From Doryteuthis pealeii (Eukaryota; Mollusca; Cephalopoda; Myopsida; Loliginidae): a DNA stretch of 64,000 nt. The DNA is taken from NCBI GenBank assembly GCA_023376005.1, contig CM042145.1, positions 16,430,534-16,494,533 of the forward strand, written 5' to 3'. Numbering within the stretch: position 1 is the first letter of the stretch; every line of letters begins with the position of its first letter. Shown here piece after piece: positions 42,673 to 53,489 of this stretch. The notes below the pieces were generated by a model that saw nothing but the letters and a program-made list of their open reading frames with translations, did no database searches and had not been told where the DNA came from. The position numbers and the translations under genes are program-made.

Positions 42673-42897
42673 TGTGGAACCGTGTGGTGTAATGGTTAGA
42701 GTTGTCAACCCGAGTTCAAATCCTGGATGGGACTGTTTACATTTCACATAGCACTAATACTCATGGGAAAGGTATAAATCCAACTATGGGTAAATAGTAG
42801 GACAGACTGGGCTCTTTAACCTTTGTTAGGCAACCAGTCTAGGAAAAGGAAACCTGTCAATATATTAAGCAGAGTTTAACAGGTTTGAATTCAGTTT
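42673..42897 (+). mobile_element. SINE-A with inverted 3' scrap
   Basis: Head GAACCGTGTGGTGTAATGGT, B box CCCGAGTTCAAATCCTGGAT and core are plus strand to about 42858. Then TTAAGCAGAGTTTAACAGGT and TTGAATTCAG are the same SINE-A region in minus orientation, giving a terminal fold-back before the LINE piece. Confidence 0.8.
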
Positions 42898-43098
42898 TAA
42901 GCGATGTTCTCCTGTGGAAGCCAACACATGGACATGCTAGTGTGGGACGCCCAGCAAGGACCTACATTGACCAGCTATGTAAAGATGCTGGCTGCAGCGA
43001 GGAAGAACTTCCAGGTGCAATGAATGATAGGGAAGGTTGGCGAGAGATTGTCATGGATATCTATGCTGCCTGCACGACATGATGATGATGATGATGAT
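42898..43098 (+). pseudogene. RTE-clade LINE, extreme 3' end
   Basis: The frame reads LLWKPTHGHASVGRPARTYI, DQLCKDAGCSEEELPGAM, NDREGWREIVMDIYAACTT, then stop, then (GAT)n. The HG-x-ASVGRPARTY..L..D.GC..EEL..AM-DR-WR blocks and a TGA/ATG microsatellite tail are the hallmark of the C-terminus and 3' end of RTE-type LINEs (established knowledge). RT and endonuclease are absent: a strongly 5'-truncated insertion. The frame itself is still open for this ~60-codon piece. Confidence 0.85.
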
Positions 43099-43100
43099 GA

Positions 43101-43150
<50 letters not shown>

Positions 43151-43152
43151 AA
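43098..43152. repeat. (TA)n(CA)n microsatellite after the RTE tail
   Basis: The (GAT)n tail of the LINE passes into (TA)n and then (CA)n. 43153-43470 holds poly(A) at 43280 and no recognised element. Confidence 0.9.
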
Positions 43153-43492
43153 CACAAACATATTCTTAGAAAAAATTAAATCATGCTTCATTTCCAAATA
43201 CTTAGATGTAAACAACTAATAACATAAAATGTATCAGCTCTAATAATAATAATGCAAAAATTAAAACCAACCACCACTACAAAAAAAAAAAAAAAAAAAG
43301 AAGAAAAATCCTTCAGTGTTGGTGTTGAACTATAGGGCATCTCTGTCTCCAAAAATATCTGAGGGGTTCAGGTAATCAGGCAGATGGTTTTCTGTATCTT
43401 CCATTTTTGAAAAGGAGATTACTACTCATATATGTCAGAACTTGGCTCACATCAACATCTGTTTACAGGTCTCACCTCTATCTCAATTCTCT

Positions 43493-43552
43493 ATCTCCCC
43501 CCCCCTCAATCTTTCTCTCCCTCTCTCAATTCCCCCCCCTCTCTCTCTCTCT
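43493..43552. repeat. Pyrimidine tract, C runs and (CT)n
   Basis: TCTCCCCCCCCCTCAATCTT, then CTCTCTCAATTCCCCCCCC and (CT)n. Confidence 0.9.
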
Positions 43553-43765
43553 TTGGCTATTTGCCAGCCTGTTGATAGTTATGATGAATGAACCCTAGAA
43601 GAATTTCTCTTATCTCTCCTTCTCTTTCTCATGAGAAGTTATATCTGAACCAGAGAACATCTAGTTTGTTTCAAAAAACAATTTTACAACATATTCATTT
43701 TAGTGTTGCTTTTTTCTTCTTTTTCTTTTCTTTTTAAATATGAAATTAGATTGTGTTTCTTCAAT

Positions 43766-43820
43766 CTAAGTGTTTCTCAACCGGTGTTCCCTGGAACTCT
43801 AGCGTTCCACAAAAGAAACC
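43766..43820 (+). mobile_element. One end of a hAT-like MITE
   Basis: AAGTGTTTCTCAACCGGTGT and TCCCTGGAACTCTAGCGTTC resemble the GTGTTTCTCAACC-type ends of widespread hAT MITEs (established knowledge). No matching inverted end is found downstream, so the copy is truncated. 43821-44099 is unrecognised. Confidence 0.45.
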
Positions 43821-44099
43821 TGCTTAAATGCTCACCCATCCAAACACTGAAGAGGCTCATCACTGCTTATGTTTGGTGATCTTGCAGGAACTGGGGCTTT
43901 AAATATGACTTGACCATCTATAACCCAATCCAGTCAGGTTTCAAGTTTTTTTTTATTTCCTATATCATCTATAGTATTAAAATTTCAAATAATCCTCACC
44001 CAAATAACCAAACAGGTCATTGCTTAACTGTGAGTTCCAATACCAAAGTCAGAATAAAATTTAATGTAATTTTATTATAGTCTTAAAATGTAACATATT

Positions 44100-44505
44100 T
44101 TTTAAAATTGAAATAGATCACTAAGTAGGACTGAGTCTATTCTAGTAGTGACCATGTTTCAATTCAGAGTTCTCCTTCTCCTAGACTGATTGTCTAACCA
44201 AGGTTAAAAGAGCCCAGTCTGCCCTACTATTTATCCATAGCTGGAGGAAGAATAGTTGGATTCATATCTTTCCTAAGGGTATTAGCGCTATGGGAACAAC
44301 TAACCCTTTAATAAAGCCGATCTATTGTATTCAACTTGAATATCACAAACTAGTATGAGACTTTCGTTAAACATTGGCCAATAGATTCATACCTTTCCCA
44401 AGGGTATTAGTGCTATGTGAACTGTGGCTTCGTCCAGGATTTGAACTCAGTTTGACGAGTCCATTTCCTATGACTAACCAGTACACCACTGCGCTTCCTA
44501 TTTAT
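44100..44505 (-). mobile_element. Compound SINE-A with 85-bp module, tail A2, head present
   Basis: On the minus strand: head GCGCAGTGGTGTACTGGTTA, B box CTGAGTTCAAATCCTGGACG, core start TAATACCCTTGGGAAAGGTA, then the 85-bp module (TTGGCCAATGTTTAACGAAA to GGGTTAGTTGTTCCCATA), then the core restarted at CGCTAATACCCTTAGGAAAG, and the A2 tail. The core word TAATACCCTT-GGAAAG occurs twice, on both sides of the module. Same architecture as 9655-9950. 44506-44824 is unrecognised. Confidence 0.85.
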
Positions 44506-44824
44506 GTGTAGATTGATAATAATTGAATTCCAAAGATTAGAAATCTCAAGAAAGGAAATGAGAAAAGACAATCTTCAAAGATTAGAAAAATGGGATGTAA
44601 TATTTGTCAAAAGCAAATTATACAAAATTATTTCAGAATGTTCAGAATTTAAAAAAAAAAAAAATTATTAATATGAAGTAAATATTTAATAAAACTATTA
44701 AATTTCCTTATGTATGATATTCTGGTGAATTGGAATTGTTTAGTTCACTTTCTTAAATTGCCATCTGATTGTGCAATATTTCATCAATATATTTTATGCC
44801 TTATGTTCAGTAAATAACAAGTTT

Positions 44825-45263
44825 GGTTAAATCGAACTTAACGGACTTAAATTCCACCATCGTATGTCACCCCGCCGAAAAAAAAAAAAATTACCAAAAA
44901 TCAGGGAATTAACCAAATTTAGTGAAATTTTCAGTGTTGATATATTAATGAATAAAAGATATAATGCACCAGTTATTTTATTTAAAAAACGTTTACATTT
45001 TTTCAGGTGAGTTAACTTTGAACCATGTATCTTTGAGAATCTGTGTTACACCTCAAAGATACGTGGTTCAAATTTAACTGACCTGAAAAAATGTCAAAGT
45101 TTTTAAATAAAATAACTGGTGAATTATATTTTTTATTCATTAATATATCAACATTGAAAATTTCATTAAATTCAGTTAATTCCCTGATTTTTGGTATTTT
45201 TCTTTTCTTTTGGCAGGGTGACATACACTGGTGGAATTTAGGTCCGTTAAGTTCGATTTAACA
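44825..45263. mobile_element. 439-bp fold-back element, copy 2
   Basis: Ends GGTTAAATCGAACTTAACGG and inverted TGTTAAATCGAACTTAACGG; the centre is ATCTTTGAGAATCTGTGTTA near 45030. Flanks ACAAGTTT (44817-44824) and ACAAGTTC (45264-45271) match at 7 of 8. Same length as copy 1 at 38004. The 70-codon minus-strand frame at 45012 lies wholly within one arm. Confidence 0.9.
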
Positions 45264-45480
45264 ACAAGTTCTATCTATTATTTATCAGATATTCATAGAC
45301 TGTGTTTGAGTTTGTGCATCTAGAGTTCTTTTTTTTTTCTAAGTATTTTAGGTTTCATTATTATCTTCTTTTATAAAAGATGACACGACAAAACTGTTTT
45401 TATATGACATTTGGTGGGCTTTTTTGAAATATTTAAAAATGACAGAATAGGCTGACACTGAACAAGGTTCACCAGTGTGT

Positions 45481-45481
<1 letters not shown>

Positions 45482-45511
<30 letters not shown>
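45482..45511. repeat. (TA)n microsatellite
   Basis: About 14 TA units. 45512-46785 is AT-rich; the 94-codon frame at 46053-46337 has no recognised family features and I do not call it a gene. Confidence 0.9.
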
Positions 45512-45518
<7 letters not shown>

Positions 45519-46785
45519 TATTTTACCTTTTTATAGTTTGTACTGTCAGAGTTATATCAAGTCTTCCTTAAGAAAAATAATCATTTTTTTCTGAAGTCTT
45601 CAAGCAGAAATACTTTTGATATTAAAAAAAACAAACAAACAAAAAAAAAAAAACATGTACCAAATCAGAAGAGCATTTTCTTATATCATTTCTTTTGTTT
45701 TTTCTTTTTATTATTATTATATTAACAACATTTTTTCCAGAATCAGGAATGATAAAATCTGACTATATCTTCAGTTTTCTTTATTCAACAGAGAGCAAGA
45801 CAGAGATACTTGCTCAATGATATACATTTTTTTAAGTAGTTAGATATTTAGAAGACTTTTTTGTCAAAATTACAAACAATTGAACCGGTTTATTAAAATA
45901 GTCCTATAGTGAGTGAGAATCAAGGAGACTGGTTAGGTCTTGAAATATGAAAACTAGAAATGGTTAACATTACTTAACCGGTCCAGGGACAAACGAAGCC
46001 ACTGGATTCCCTCACCCCGACCGGGTCAGGTAATTTATCTGATAAACTGTATTTGTTTTGTTTACTTGTTTACATTGCCATTTGCTTGTATTATCCTTGT
46101 AGAATAATCATACTAAGTTACAATTACCATCGAATTGGAAAGACAAGGCAACAAGTAGCCGTAACTGAATACAGATCTAATATTGTTGTAATACTACTGC
46201 AGAATGCCAGGTTATTTATGAAGCCTCATAACATCATAGAAACCAAGCAGCCAATGAGGACTCAAGTTATGGAATCACCCAAATACATGAATGGACTGTT
46301 CTTGATTTCCATAAATACCAGCTGTCTTGAGCACTAGTTCAGTTGTACTTAGTCAGTTGCTGATGTTCAAACCAACAGTATACTGACTGACTGACTTCAA
46401 TAATACTATTATCATTTTCTTGTAAAATAACAAGTTCTGTTATACTATTTATTTATCAGTCAGAGATGACTGTGAAAAAAGAAATCTGTGTGTAGGTCAA
46501 TCATGATTACAAAAACAGCTTTTTTTCATTGTTGTCATCTCAAAAAAAGATTTATTTTTGCACTTATTTAATGAGATAACCAGTTGAAATAAATTGAACA
46601 AGTTTCAACTTTTATCCATTGAAATCTGTTTGTGTCTTTTAAAAGTCAGAAGTGGAAAATTTCTGAAGATAGTTTTAAAAAAGAAACAAGAGAATATCTG
46701 TGTAAATGCTATGATTACTTGTACTCTTTTATTTATTTTATTTTTTTAAATTTAAATTTGTGAAATTTTAATTTTAGTTTGTTTG

Positions 46786-47076
46786 TGTTCTAGAGTAGCT
46801 AACACCCCTTCAGTACACTACCAGATGGACAGGCCCATAGCCATAAAATAGCCTAGATTAACAAGTAGATTAACTAGCTGAATAATATTCAGACTAACTT
46901 TGCTGCGTTGGCTATACCGAACTGACCCTCCTCTTTTAGTGTAAAGTTGTCTTGTTAATTGTTTGTACTTATTTGTTTTGTGTTTGTATGTATCCGTTTA
47001 GCACCGGATGCTGGTGCTTAATAAATGTGTTAAGCACAACATTCATCTGTGTATCTTTCCACCTTGCGATACAACA
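46786..47076 (+). mobile_element. Solo LTR, 291 bp
   Basis: TGTTCTAGAG to GCGATACAACA (TGTT..AACA ends), flanked by GTTTG at 46781-46785 and 47077-47081. AATAAA at 47020-47025 is followed by GTGTTAAGCACAACATTC, a plausible polyadenylation region. No internal coding region adjoins it. The flanking GTTTG lies in (GTTT)n-like sequence, so the 5-bp duplication alone is weak evidence. Confidence 0.6.
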
Positions 47077-47370
47077 GTTTGTTTGTTTGTTCTATGGCAT
47101 ATCAACCATAGTGGGTTATTTAATGCTGGTAAAGTTTTGAAAGATTTGTGGGGATAGTTTGGAAAAAAATTTTTAAGCTCAATTTTTTTTTTTTTGTAAA
47201 CAAATTTTTTATTTAACCCATAAATGGGATCCTAACAGGTAGTACCGCTCAAAGTCAGAGTGGACCTGGGAGCAATGGTGATGAAGGGGTGCTTTACATT
47301 CCCCCGACCTCCAGAACTGGAACCTCACCATCAGTTAAATGTCATACCCAGGATATGAAGACCCTCAGCC
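47077..47370 (+). repeat. R1 dispersed repeat
   Basis: GTTCTATGGCATATCAACCA, AATGGGATCCTAACAGGTAG, AAGTCAGAGTGGACCTGGGA and ATGTCATACCCAGGATATGA; the solo LTR abuts its 5' edge. Confidence 0.85.
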
Positions 47371-47420
47371 ACCGCCTTAAAGCACCCATATGATATAGTA
47401 AAACTATATCAAAAATATAG

Positions 47421-47697
47421 TGCGTGGTGTAATGGTTAAAGTCATGGGAAATGGAATCGTTGCCCCAAGTTCGAATCCTTGGTGTGCTAATTGCATTTCA
47501 CTTAGCGCTAATATTCTTGGGAAAGGTATGAATCCTACTCTCCCTCTATGAATAAATAGTAGGGCAGACTGGGCTCTTTAACCTTGGTTAGGCAACCGGT
47601 CTAGGAGAAGGAAAATTCTGAATTCAAACCTATTGAACTCCGCTTAAGAAATTGGCCTTGTGTCACATCCTGCTCGTGCGGAGGGGTTGGTAAATAT
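47421..47697 (+). mobile_element. SINE-A, tail A1, best-preserved copy
   Basis: GTGCGTGGTGTAATGGTTAA (A box), CCCAAGTTCGAATCCTTGGT (B box, intact GTTCGAATCC), core CTAATATTCTTGGGAAAGGT, tail AAATTGGCCTTGTGTCACAT, CCTGCTCGTGCGGAGGGGTT, then GGTAAATATATA. Pol III could in principle start here; there is no T-run terminator until about 47722. Confidence 0.9.
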
Positions 47698-47908
47698 ATA
47701 AGAGTAACTCCAACGCAACCTTTTTTTTTTTAGACCTTATTTTTCTGATGCAAGTATCATTGGGGAATGAGAAAAGTTTTGGTAAACAGGCCAAAGCCTG
47801 GCCCATTTACCAAAACAAAAAAATAACCACCATATCTTTTTCTTTTTTGTCAACCATCAAGCATGTCAGTGTATCTTCTCATCACTTTTACAAGGATAAT
47901 CCCAAAGG

Positions 47909-48113
47909 TAAGTAAAGTCGTCAGGGCGGCCTAATGTCGGTATCGGCCAGACTGTGAGGGAGTCTATCCCCTTTTCACTGGCGCTAGACCAAGGAGATTA
48001 TTTTAGCATGAGGTGGAGCGCCACACCTACCATCAGCTCCTCACTTTACCGCACAGATCCCTGTGCTACTCATTCGCTGAGTTGGCGAGGGCCGGTATCG
48101 AACCAAGAACCTT
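47909..48113 (-). mobile_element. SINE-B, head partly missing
   Basis: Minus strand: GGTTCTTGGTTCGATACCGG (B box), AGCACAGGGATCTGTGCGGT, tail CGCCCTGACGACTTTACTTA. The A-box part is absent. Confidence 0.9.
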
Positions 48114-48214
48114 AAGTTCTACAAAATATTTAGAAATCACAGAAACGTCTATTATTTATTTTGCAATGATGATTACATCCTTTTAAAATTTTGAACATGT
48201 ATCTATTTTTCTAC

Positions 48215-48630
48215 ATAATTGCCATTTCAGTCAATTAATGTTTGTAGGCCCTCGGCAGTTTTTGTAGGCCTGTGTCGTACTAGCTTGCTGCCATGTCGTG
48301 AGGACGCATTGAACCGTGTCATCATTGCAAACACCTTACACCACTTGCGGACATTTTTTGACATCCATGCATGACTCACCATACACTTTCATTAGTTGGC
48401 GACAAATTTCAATTGGTTTAATGCCTTTTGCATTTTAAAACTGAATAACTGCACGAACTTAACAATTGTCGAGCTCCATCAGAAACGATTGCCAAACCAA
48501 GACTGAGTGTAGCAACGAGGTATGCACAGGTTCAAACACATGCACAACAGTGTTGCCAATAGCAACACAAACAATTTCCCTGCATCTCTAGCTTGGGAGA
48601 CCTTGGTTTTGGGATTACCCTCGTATGATA
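48215..48630 (-). pseudogene. mariner transposase N-terminal remnant, copy A
   Basis: On the minus strand it starts with the end-like ACGAGGGTAATCCCAAAACC, then a 5' leader, then in broken frames NAKGIKPIEICRQLMKVYGE and SCMDVK, the helix-turn-helix start typical of mariner-type transposases (the family domesticated in SETMAR). A stop follows QF in the first helix and the frame shifts after DVKK. The catalytic D,D34D region is absent. Confidence 0.7.
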
Positions 48631-48881
48631 TTAAATAGACATTTGTTTGTAAAGCTACATGTGTGGTTGAGAATAGAGGAAAGTGTGGATATAACAACAC
48701 AGTTAAATTCAGTTGATATTTCGTCTCATTATTGGATGAAGCTTTTTCGAAACTTTATTGACATAAGTACTTGTACATTCTGTTTTTATAGTGAAAAGGT
48801 GAGGGGTGAGGGGGTGAGAGAAAGTCGGATGCGGTAGGTGTGTAGGGCATGGTACTTTTATTTTTATGTCTAAAAAAAATA

Positions 48882-49197
48882 TAGACATCTCTTGTAGTAT
48901 TGACATCTATGCATAACTTGCCATACACTTCTGTTAATTGGTGATGAATTTCAATTGGTTTAATGCCTTTTGCATTCAAAAACCAAATAACTGTACAAAC
49001 TTCACGCATGGTGTCAATCGGGAGCACCATCAGAAACGACTGCCAAGCTAAGACTGAGTGTGACAGTGAGGCGCACAACAAACTCAACAGTGTTGGCACA
49101 CGCACAGCAAACACAACGGTGTTGCCAATAGCCACATGAACAGTTTCCCTGCATCCCCAGCACTTGGAGACCTTACTTTTGGATTATCCTCATATAA
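48882..49197 (-). pseudogene. mariner transposase N-terminal remnant, copy B
   Basis: Minus strand: leader with GGGATGCAGGGAAACTGTTC, then MREVCTVIWFLNAKGIKPIE and IHHQLTEVYGKLCIDVN before the match ends. This frame stays open upstream to MAIGNTVVF, but that part is the leader, not protein. Compared with copy A the helix region is intact and the rest is missing. Confidence 0.75.
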
Positions 49198-49200
49198 GGG

Positions 49201-49313
49201 GTAGATACAGACACATGAACAGCAAACACAACAGTGTTGCCAATAGCCACATGAACAGTTTCCCTGCATCCCAGTACTTTGGAGACCTTACTTTTGGGAT
49301 TACCCTCATATAA
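49201..49313 (-). mobile_element. mariner 5' end fragment, copy C
   Basis: ATATGAGGGTAATCCCAAAA and GGAAACTGTTCATGTGGCTA match the leader of copy B, tandemly placed 5' of it. So one mariner 5' end is duplicated head to tail. 49314-50548 is AT-rich and holds nothing recognised. Confidence 0.75.
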
Positions 49314-50548
49314 TTAGCAATTTTATCATTATTTTCTTTCTTTTTTTATTTTATCAATACCATTGCAATTATCACATCAATGTCGCCTTTGAAGTTGAGT
49401 TTGATGTTTTTTTTTTTGGTTTTTTTTTTTAAAAACCAATTCCATCAAATAACCTTTCCAATTCCTCAGAGGATTTTTTATCCAATTTCCTCGCTCTCAA
49501 AGCCAACAAAGGAAGATAGATATTCACATGAGCATGAAAGGATCAGGGAGAGAAGAAGCTTGCAATTGGAATAGTGTCTCCTACCATTTGTTCATTAATT
49601 TGTTTGTTTCACTTCTACACTGATCCAACAAACAGAACAGAAAATTGAAGAAAAAAAAAAATATATATATATATTTTTTATTTCTTTTACTATCAATGTA
49701 AACAAGTGACAATCACTTATTAGGGTTCAGAGAGTTTATTGAAAAGAATAACTGTTATCCCCAAACTAAAATCCAAATCCTATCAACCCTTTTTCATTTT
49801 AGTCCACTAACGGTTTTCCCAACAGTTTCATAAAACATGGAAAGTAATGGGCCTTATCCTGCCACATGATATGTTGGTAACCTTCACTACCTTCTCCTAT
49901 GGGTCAAATAGATCTGTTTGTGATAATAAAGTGTTTACCAATTTAAAATGATTAAGATATATTTCTAAGTCTAGAGAGTCCAGTCAGTTCTACTATTATT
50001 ATGTTGTGGTGTGAAAGGTAGCATTTTATGGGCTTGGTTTGTTGACTAGTTTTTGGATAGGCGAAGCTTCTTATTCACAGGTGGTCCACTGTTAAATGTT
50101 AATGCCTCCTTTGTCTGCAGGTGATACTGTGTTTATGTTCAGGGGAATTTCAAAGTCACAATATAACATAAACACTGGCCCAAATATTTGGACAGTTAAG
50201 ATATATATCTGCAACACTAAAGAAGCATATATCAAAGATTAAAAAAACACTAAATAATTTACCCCTTGCTTTGTAGCTCTATTAAAGTTCTGTATATTTC
50301 TTTTGGGTTAGTTTAGTATCAGTTGCTTGCTGTGCCAGTGTAAACAATGAGTTGTTAGGCCCTTTGAACTTTGCTGTTAATATTGTTGCTGCTGTGCCTG
50401 CCTATATATTTCAACCAACAATATCCATTATGCCACTGGGGCTTGATAAATTTCAAACTAATATCTTCGAAATGGGAAGAATCAAAGATTCTGTAGGATA
50501 AGTATCAAATGAAAAGAAATTCAACCTTTATAAAAATTTTAATTTTTC

Positions 50549-50790
50549 TTCAATTGATAGAGTGTCTGCCTAGGAAACATAAGGTTCCAGGTTCGATACT
50601 GGCTCTTGCCAACTCAGCGTATGAATAGCACAGGGATCTGTGTGGTAAAGTGGGGAGCCGATGGTAGATGTGGCGCTCCACCTCAGACACTAAAATAATC
50701 TCCTTGGTCTAGCACTAGTAAAAAGGGGATAGACTCCCTTGCTGTCTGGTTGATACTGACATTAGGCCGTCCCCGCCAACTTTACTTACT
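50549..50790 (+). mobile_element. SINE-B, near full length
   Basis: CAATTGATAGAGTGTCTGCC (A box), GGTTCCAGGTTCGATACTGG (B box), AGCACAGGGATCTGTGTGGT, tail CCGCCAACTTTACTTACTAT. Confidence 0.9.
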
Positions 50791-51064
50791 ATATCTATCT
50801 GGTTGGTAGGTTAGATAAGTACACCCTTTTTATTAGTACTAATCGTCAGGGTTCAAATTTGGGTATTTAAAATAATGATTTTCAAGACAGGCAGGCTCGT
50901 CTCAAATAGAAGATTAGCACAATATAATTCACAACCCCATTTTGAACTTGTGGCGTACTTAGCCAAGCTTAATAGATATTTTGTTACTGCTAATCAAGCC
51001 AGAAAAAATATTAAAAAATCAATGCTCTTTCATGTGTCAAAAAGCTTGATAGCAATCAGGGTTG

Positions 51065-51262
51065 ATGTTTTCAGCAGTAGTGGAAGTACTAATACTTTAT
51101 AGTATTCAAGTAGTGGAAGTACTAATACTTTATAGTATTGTCATTCAGCAGTAGTGGAAGTACTAGTATTGTCATTCAGCAGTAGTGGAAGTACTAATAC
51201 TTTACAGTAATGTATTGTCATTCAGCAGTAGTGGAAGTACTAATACTTTACATTCAGCACCA
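51065..51262. repeat. Minisatellite AGCAGTAGTGGAAGTACTAA-TACTTTA
   Basis: Five units of 36-50 bp with variable GTATTGTCATTC linkers. 50791-51064 holds no recognised element. Confidence 0.9.
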
Positions 51263-51328
51263 TTCACAGTAGTTACTACAGGCAGGATGTTACACAAGGT
51301 CAGCTTTTTACCAAGGTATAGTATGTTT

Positions 51329-51560
51329 AACTCAATCAGTATAGCGTGCGCCTAGGAACCGTAAGCTTCCTGGTTCCATACCAGCCCTTACCAACTCAAT
51401 GTATGAATAGCACAGGGATTTGTGCAGTAAAGTAAGGAGCTGATGGTAGGTGTGGCACTTCACATCAGACACAAAACCAATCCCTTTGGTCTAGCACTAG
51501 TGAAAAGAGGATAGACTCTCTCGCTGTCTGGCTGATGCCAACTTTAGGCCAACTTTACTT
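51329..51560 (+). mobile_element. SINE-B, near full length
   Basis: ACTCAATCAGTATAGCGTGC (A box), CTTCCTGGTTCCATACCAGC (B box), body, tail AGGCCAACTTTACTTAA with the CGA of the tail lost. Confidence 0.9.
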
Positions 51561-51567
51561 AAATGAT

Positions 51568-51797
51568 AGTAGCATGTTTGAATTCAGAGTTTTCCTTCTT
51601 CTAGACTGGTTGCTTAACTAAAGAACCCAGTCTGGCCCAATATTTACACATAGCTGGGGGTAGAATATGGATTCACGCCCTTCCCAATGACATTATTGTG
51701 AAATGAAATGTAAACAGCCTCATCCAGGATTTGAATTTGGGTTGTTGATTCCATTTCCTATGGTGATAACTGTTACACGAAGTGCACCTCCACACTT
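51568..51797 (-). mobile_element. SINE-A, tail missing
   Basis: Minus strand: GGAGGTGCACTTCGTGTAAC (head), AACCCAAATTCAAATCCTGG (B box), core; ends at TTTGAATTCAG-type sequence. Confidence 0.85.
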
Positions 51798-51847
51798 CAT
51801 CATATTGGGCAGTAGTGGATATACTACTATTACTAGTACAGTAATAG

Positions 51848-52102
51848 TAAGTAAAATCGGCGGAGCGACCTAATGTCAGTATCAGCCAGACAGCGAGGGA
51901 ATCTACCCCCTTTTTCACTAGCGCTAGACCAAGGAGATTGTTTTTTAGCGTCTGAGGCGAAGCGCCACACCTACCATCAGCTCCTCACTTTGCTGTACAG
52001 ATCCCTGTGCTACTCATACGCTGAGTTGGTGATACCTGGTATCAAACTAAGAACCTTGTGATTTCAAGGCGGAGGCTCTACAGACTGAGCTAAACTGGCA
52101 CT
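51848..52102 (-). mobile_element. SINE-B, full length
   Basis: Minus strand: TTTAGCTCAGTCTGTAGAGC (A box), AGTTTGATACCAGGTATCAC (B box, mutated), body, tail GCTCCGCCGATTTTACTTAC. Complete from head to tail. Confidence 0.9.
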
Positions 52103-52204
52103 AGAGTAATAGTAACATTTATTCTAAAATATGCACAAAAGTAGAGCTGCCACGTTTGGCACTATCATACAAAATTACTGTAATTATTTGTATATGACAT
52201 TATT

Positions 52205-52510
52205 TTTCAGCCCAAAAGTTAGAGGTGGGTATTATACACAAAAACTAACAGCCCACAACACCACTGATGCCTTTTTTATGTTTTTACTCAGTAAGTTTTT
52301 ACTGCTAGTTTAAACCCATTATATAGTTTAATAGAGCTCATTGAAATCTTTTTTTTTTTTTGCCCATGAAATATATTTTTTCTCTCCCTCCACTCATCAA
52401 TGCTATATTAATCTCTCAATAATATCAAATAATTGTCTTAAAAAAAACAAAACAAAACAAAGGCTTCAATGGTGTTGTGGGCTGTAAATATTAACCCCCC
52501 CCCCAGCCAT
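52205..52510. repeat. Possible MITE with ~35-bp inverted ends
   Basis: AACAGCCCACAACACCACTG near 52248 is inverted as CAATGGTGTTGTGGGCTGTA near 52465, and GGGTATTATA / TAAATATTAACCCC extend the match. No target duplication was found. Confidence 0.45.
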
Positions 52511-52832
52511 GTTCAGGATGGCATGACCAAAAGTTATATCTATAGTCCAGGTTAACTAATGCGAAACAAACACTTCTGTTTTTATACCAATACAGAGAAA
52601 TAGTTACTGGAATGTGTGTTTGTTGATAAGATTGTTATATTTTTGTGTGAACATGGACTTGCCTTTGCCCTAAATACCATGTAAATTTTGTGCCTTGAAA
52701 CATTATATAAACTCTATAAATTCTTATTTACAAACTGGATAAAAAGTTGAACAAATGTTGAATTTATTTTAATTTTAGCTGCTACAAAAAGTCAATAAGA
52801 GGTATTTTTTTTTCTAGAACTCCATAGCTGAA

Positions 52833-52865
<33 letters not shown>

Positions 52866-52866
<1 letters not shown>

Positions 52867-53460
52867 CTTATTATAATGGAGATTGTGTGTTTTTCTGTCT
52901 GTAACCGAAACTAAACCACTACTCAAGTCACAATTCCCTTAGTTATTGACGTCACATTCACCATGAATTTATCCTTATTTTAACCTCAGTTATTAATAAA
53001 ATTGTTTTAACAACATGCAATTGTATTTATATATACAACAAAATAGCGGTTTAGAGTGTGAACAGCAGGCTAATTTGCATATTGATATTAAAAATGTAAT
53101 TTTAATAAATATATGCTTAGTATTATTGGTTTCTAACTGTTTGGTTTTATTTTAATGAATATAAGCAAAAATCTCTTCAATTAATCTTAAATGAAATCCA
53201 TTAACAAGAAAAGATAACAGTCATTTTATTCTTTACTTCCTCTTTTAACTAAATACTTAAATTAGAAAAATTTAGCAATGAAAGACGAGAGTGATGGAAG
53301 AGTAAATTTCAGTTGTTCTATTTTTCGATTATACTCCCCTCTGTTTCAAATCTTTTTATCTGCATTCTTATTTAGTTTCATTAGCGTTTCTAATTTAATA
53401 CGATATTTCATTACATTAAAACTTAAATACTTGCACCTGGAGGGTGCATATATTCGCTAG
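52866..53460 (+). mobile_element. Non-autonomous Helitron, in (AAT)n
   Basis: TC start (TCTTATTATAATGGAGATTG), hairpin GCACCTGGAGGGTGC, 10-nt spacer, CTAG end; host A and T on the two sides, both in (AAT)n. Contains the 60-codon frame MKDESDGRVNFS.. ending at the terminal CTAG, as in the copy at 32683. 52511-52865 is unrecognised apart from (AAT)n. Confidence 0.9.
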
Positions 53461-53489
53461 TAATAATAATATCTTTTCAGCTAGTAAAT

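Noticed and set aside
42885..43082. 65-codon frame as a host gene
   Set aside because: It is the conserved C-terminus of an RTE-type LINE followed by its (GAT)n tail.
45930..46040. GC-richer word near 45980-46025 (CCGGTCCAGGGACAAACGAA) as an LTR end or promoter
   Set aside because: No inverted ends or target duplication found around it, and no second copy in the window.
46053..46337. 94-codon frame starting MFCLLVYIAICLYYP
   Set aside because: The hydrophobic start suggests a membrane segment, but there is no family feature, splice context or second copy, and AT-rich DNA yields such frames by chance.
47421..47500. SINE heads as functional tRNA genes
   Set aside because: A and B boxes are present, but acceptor and anticodon stems do not pair and the sequence continues into the SINE core.
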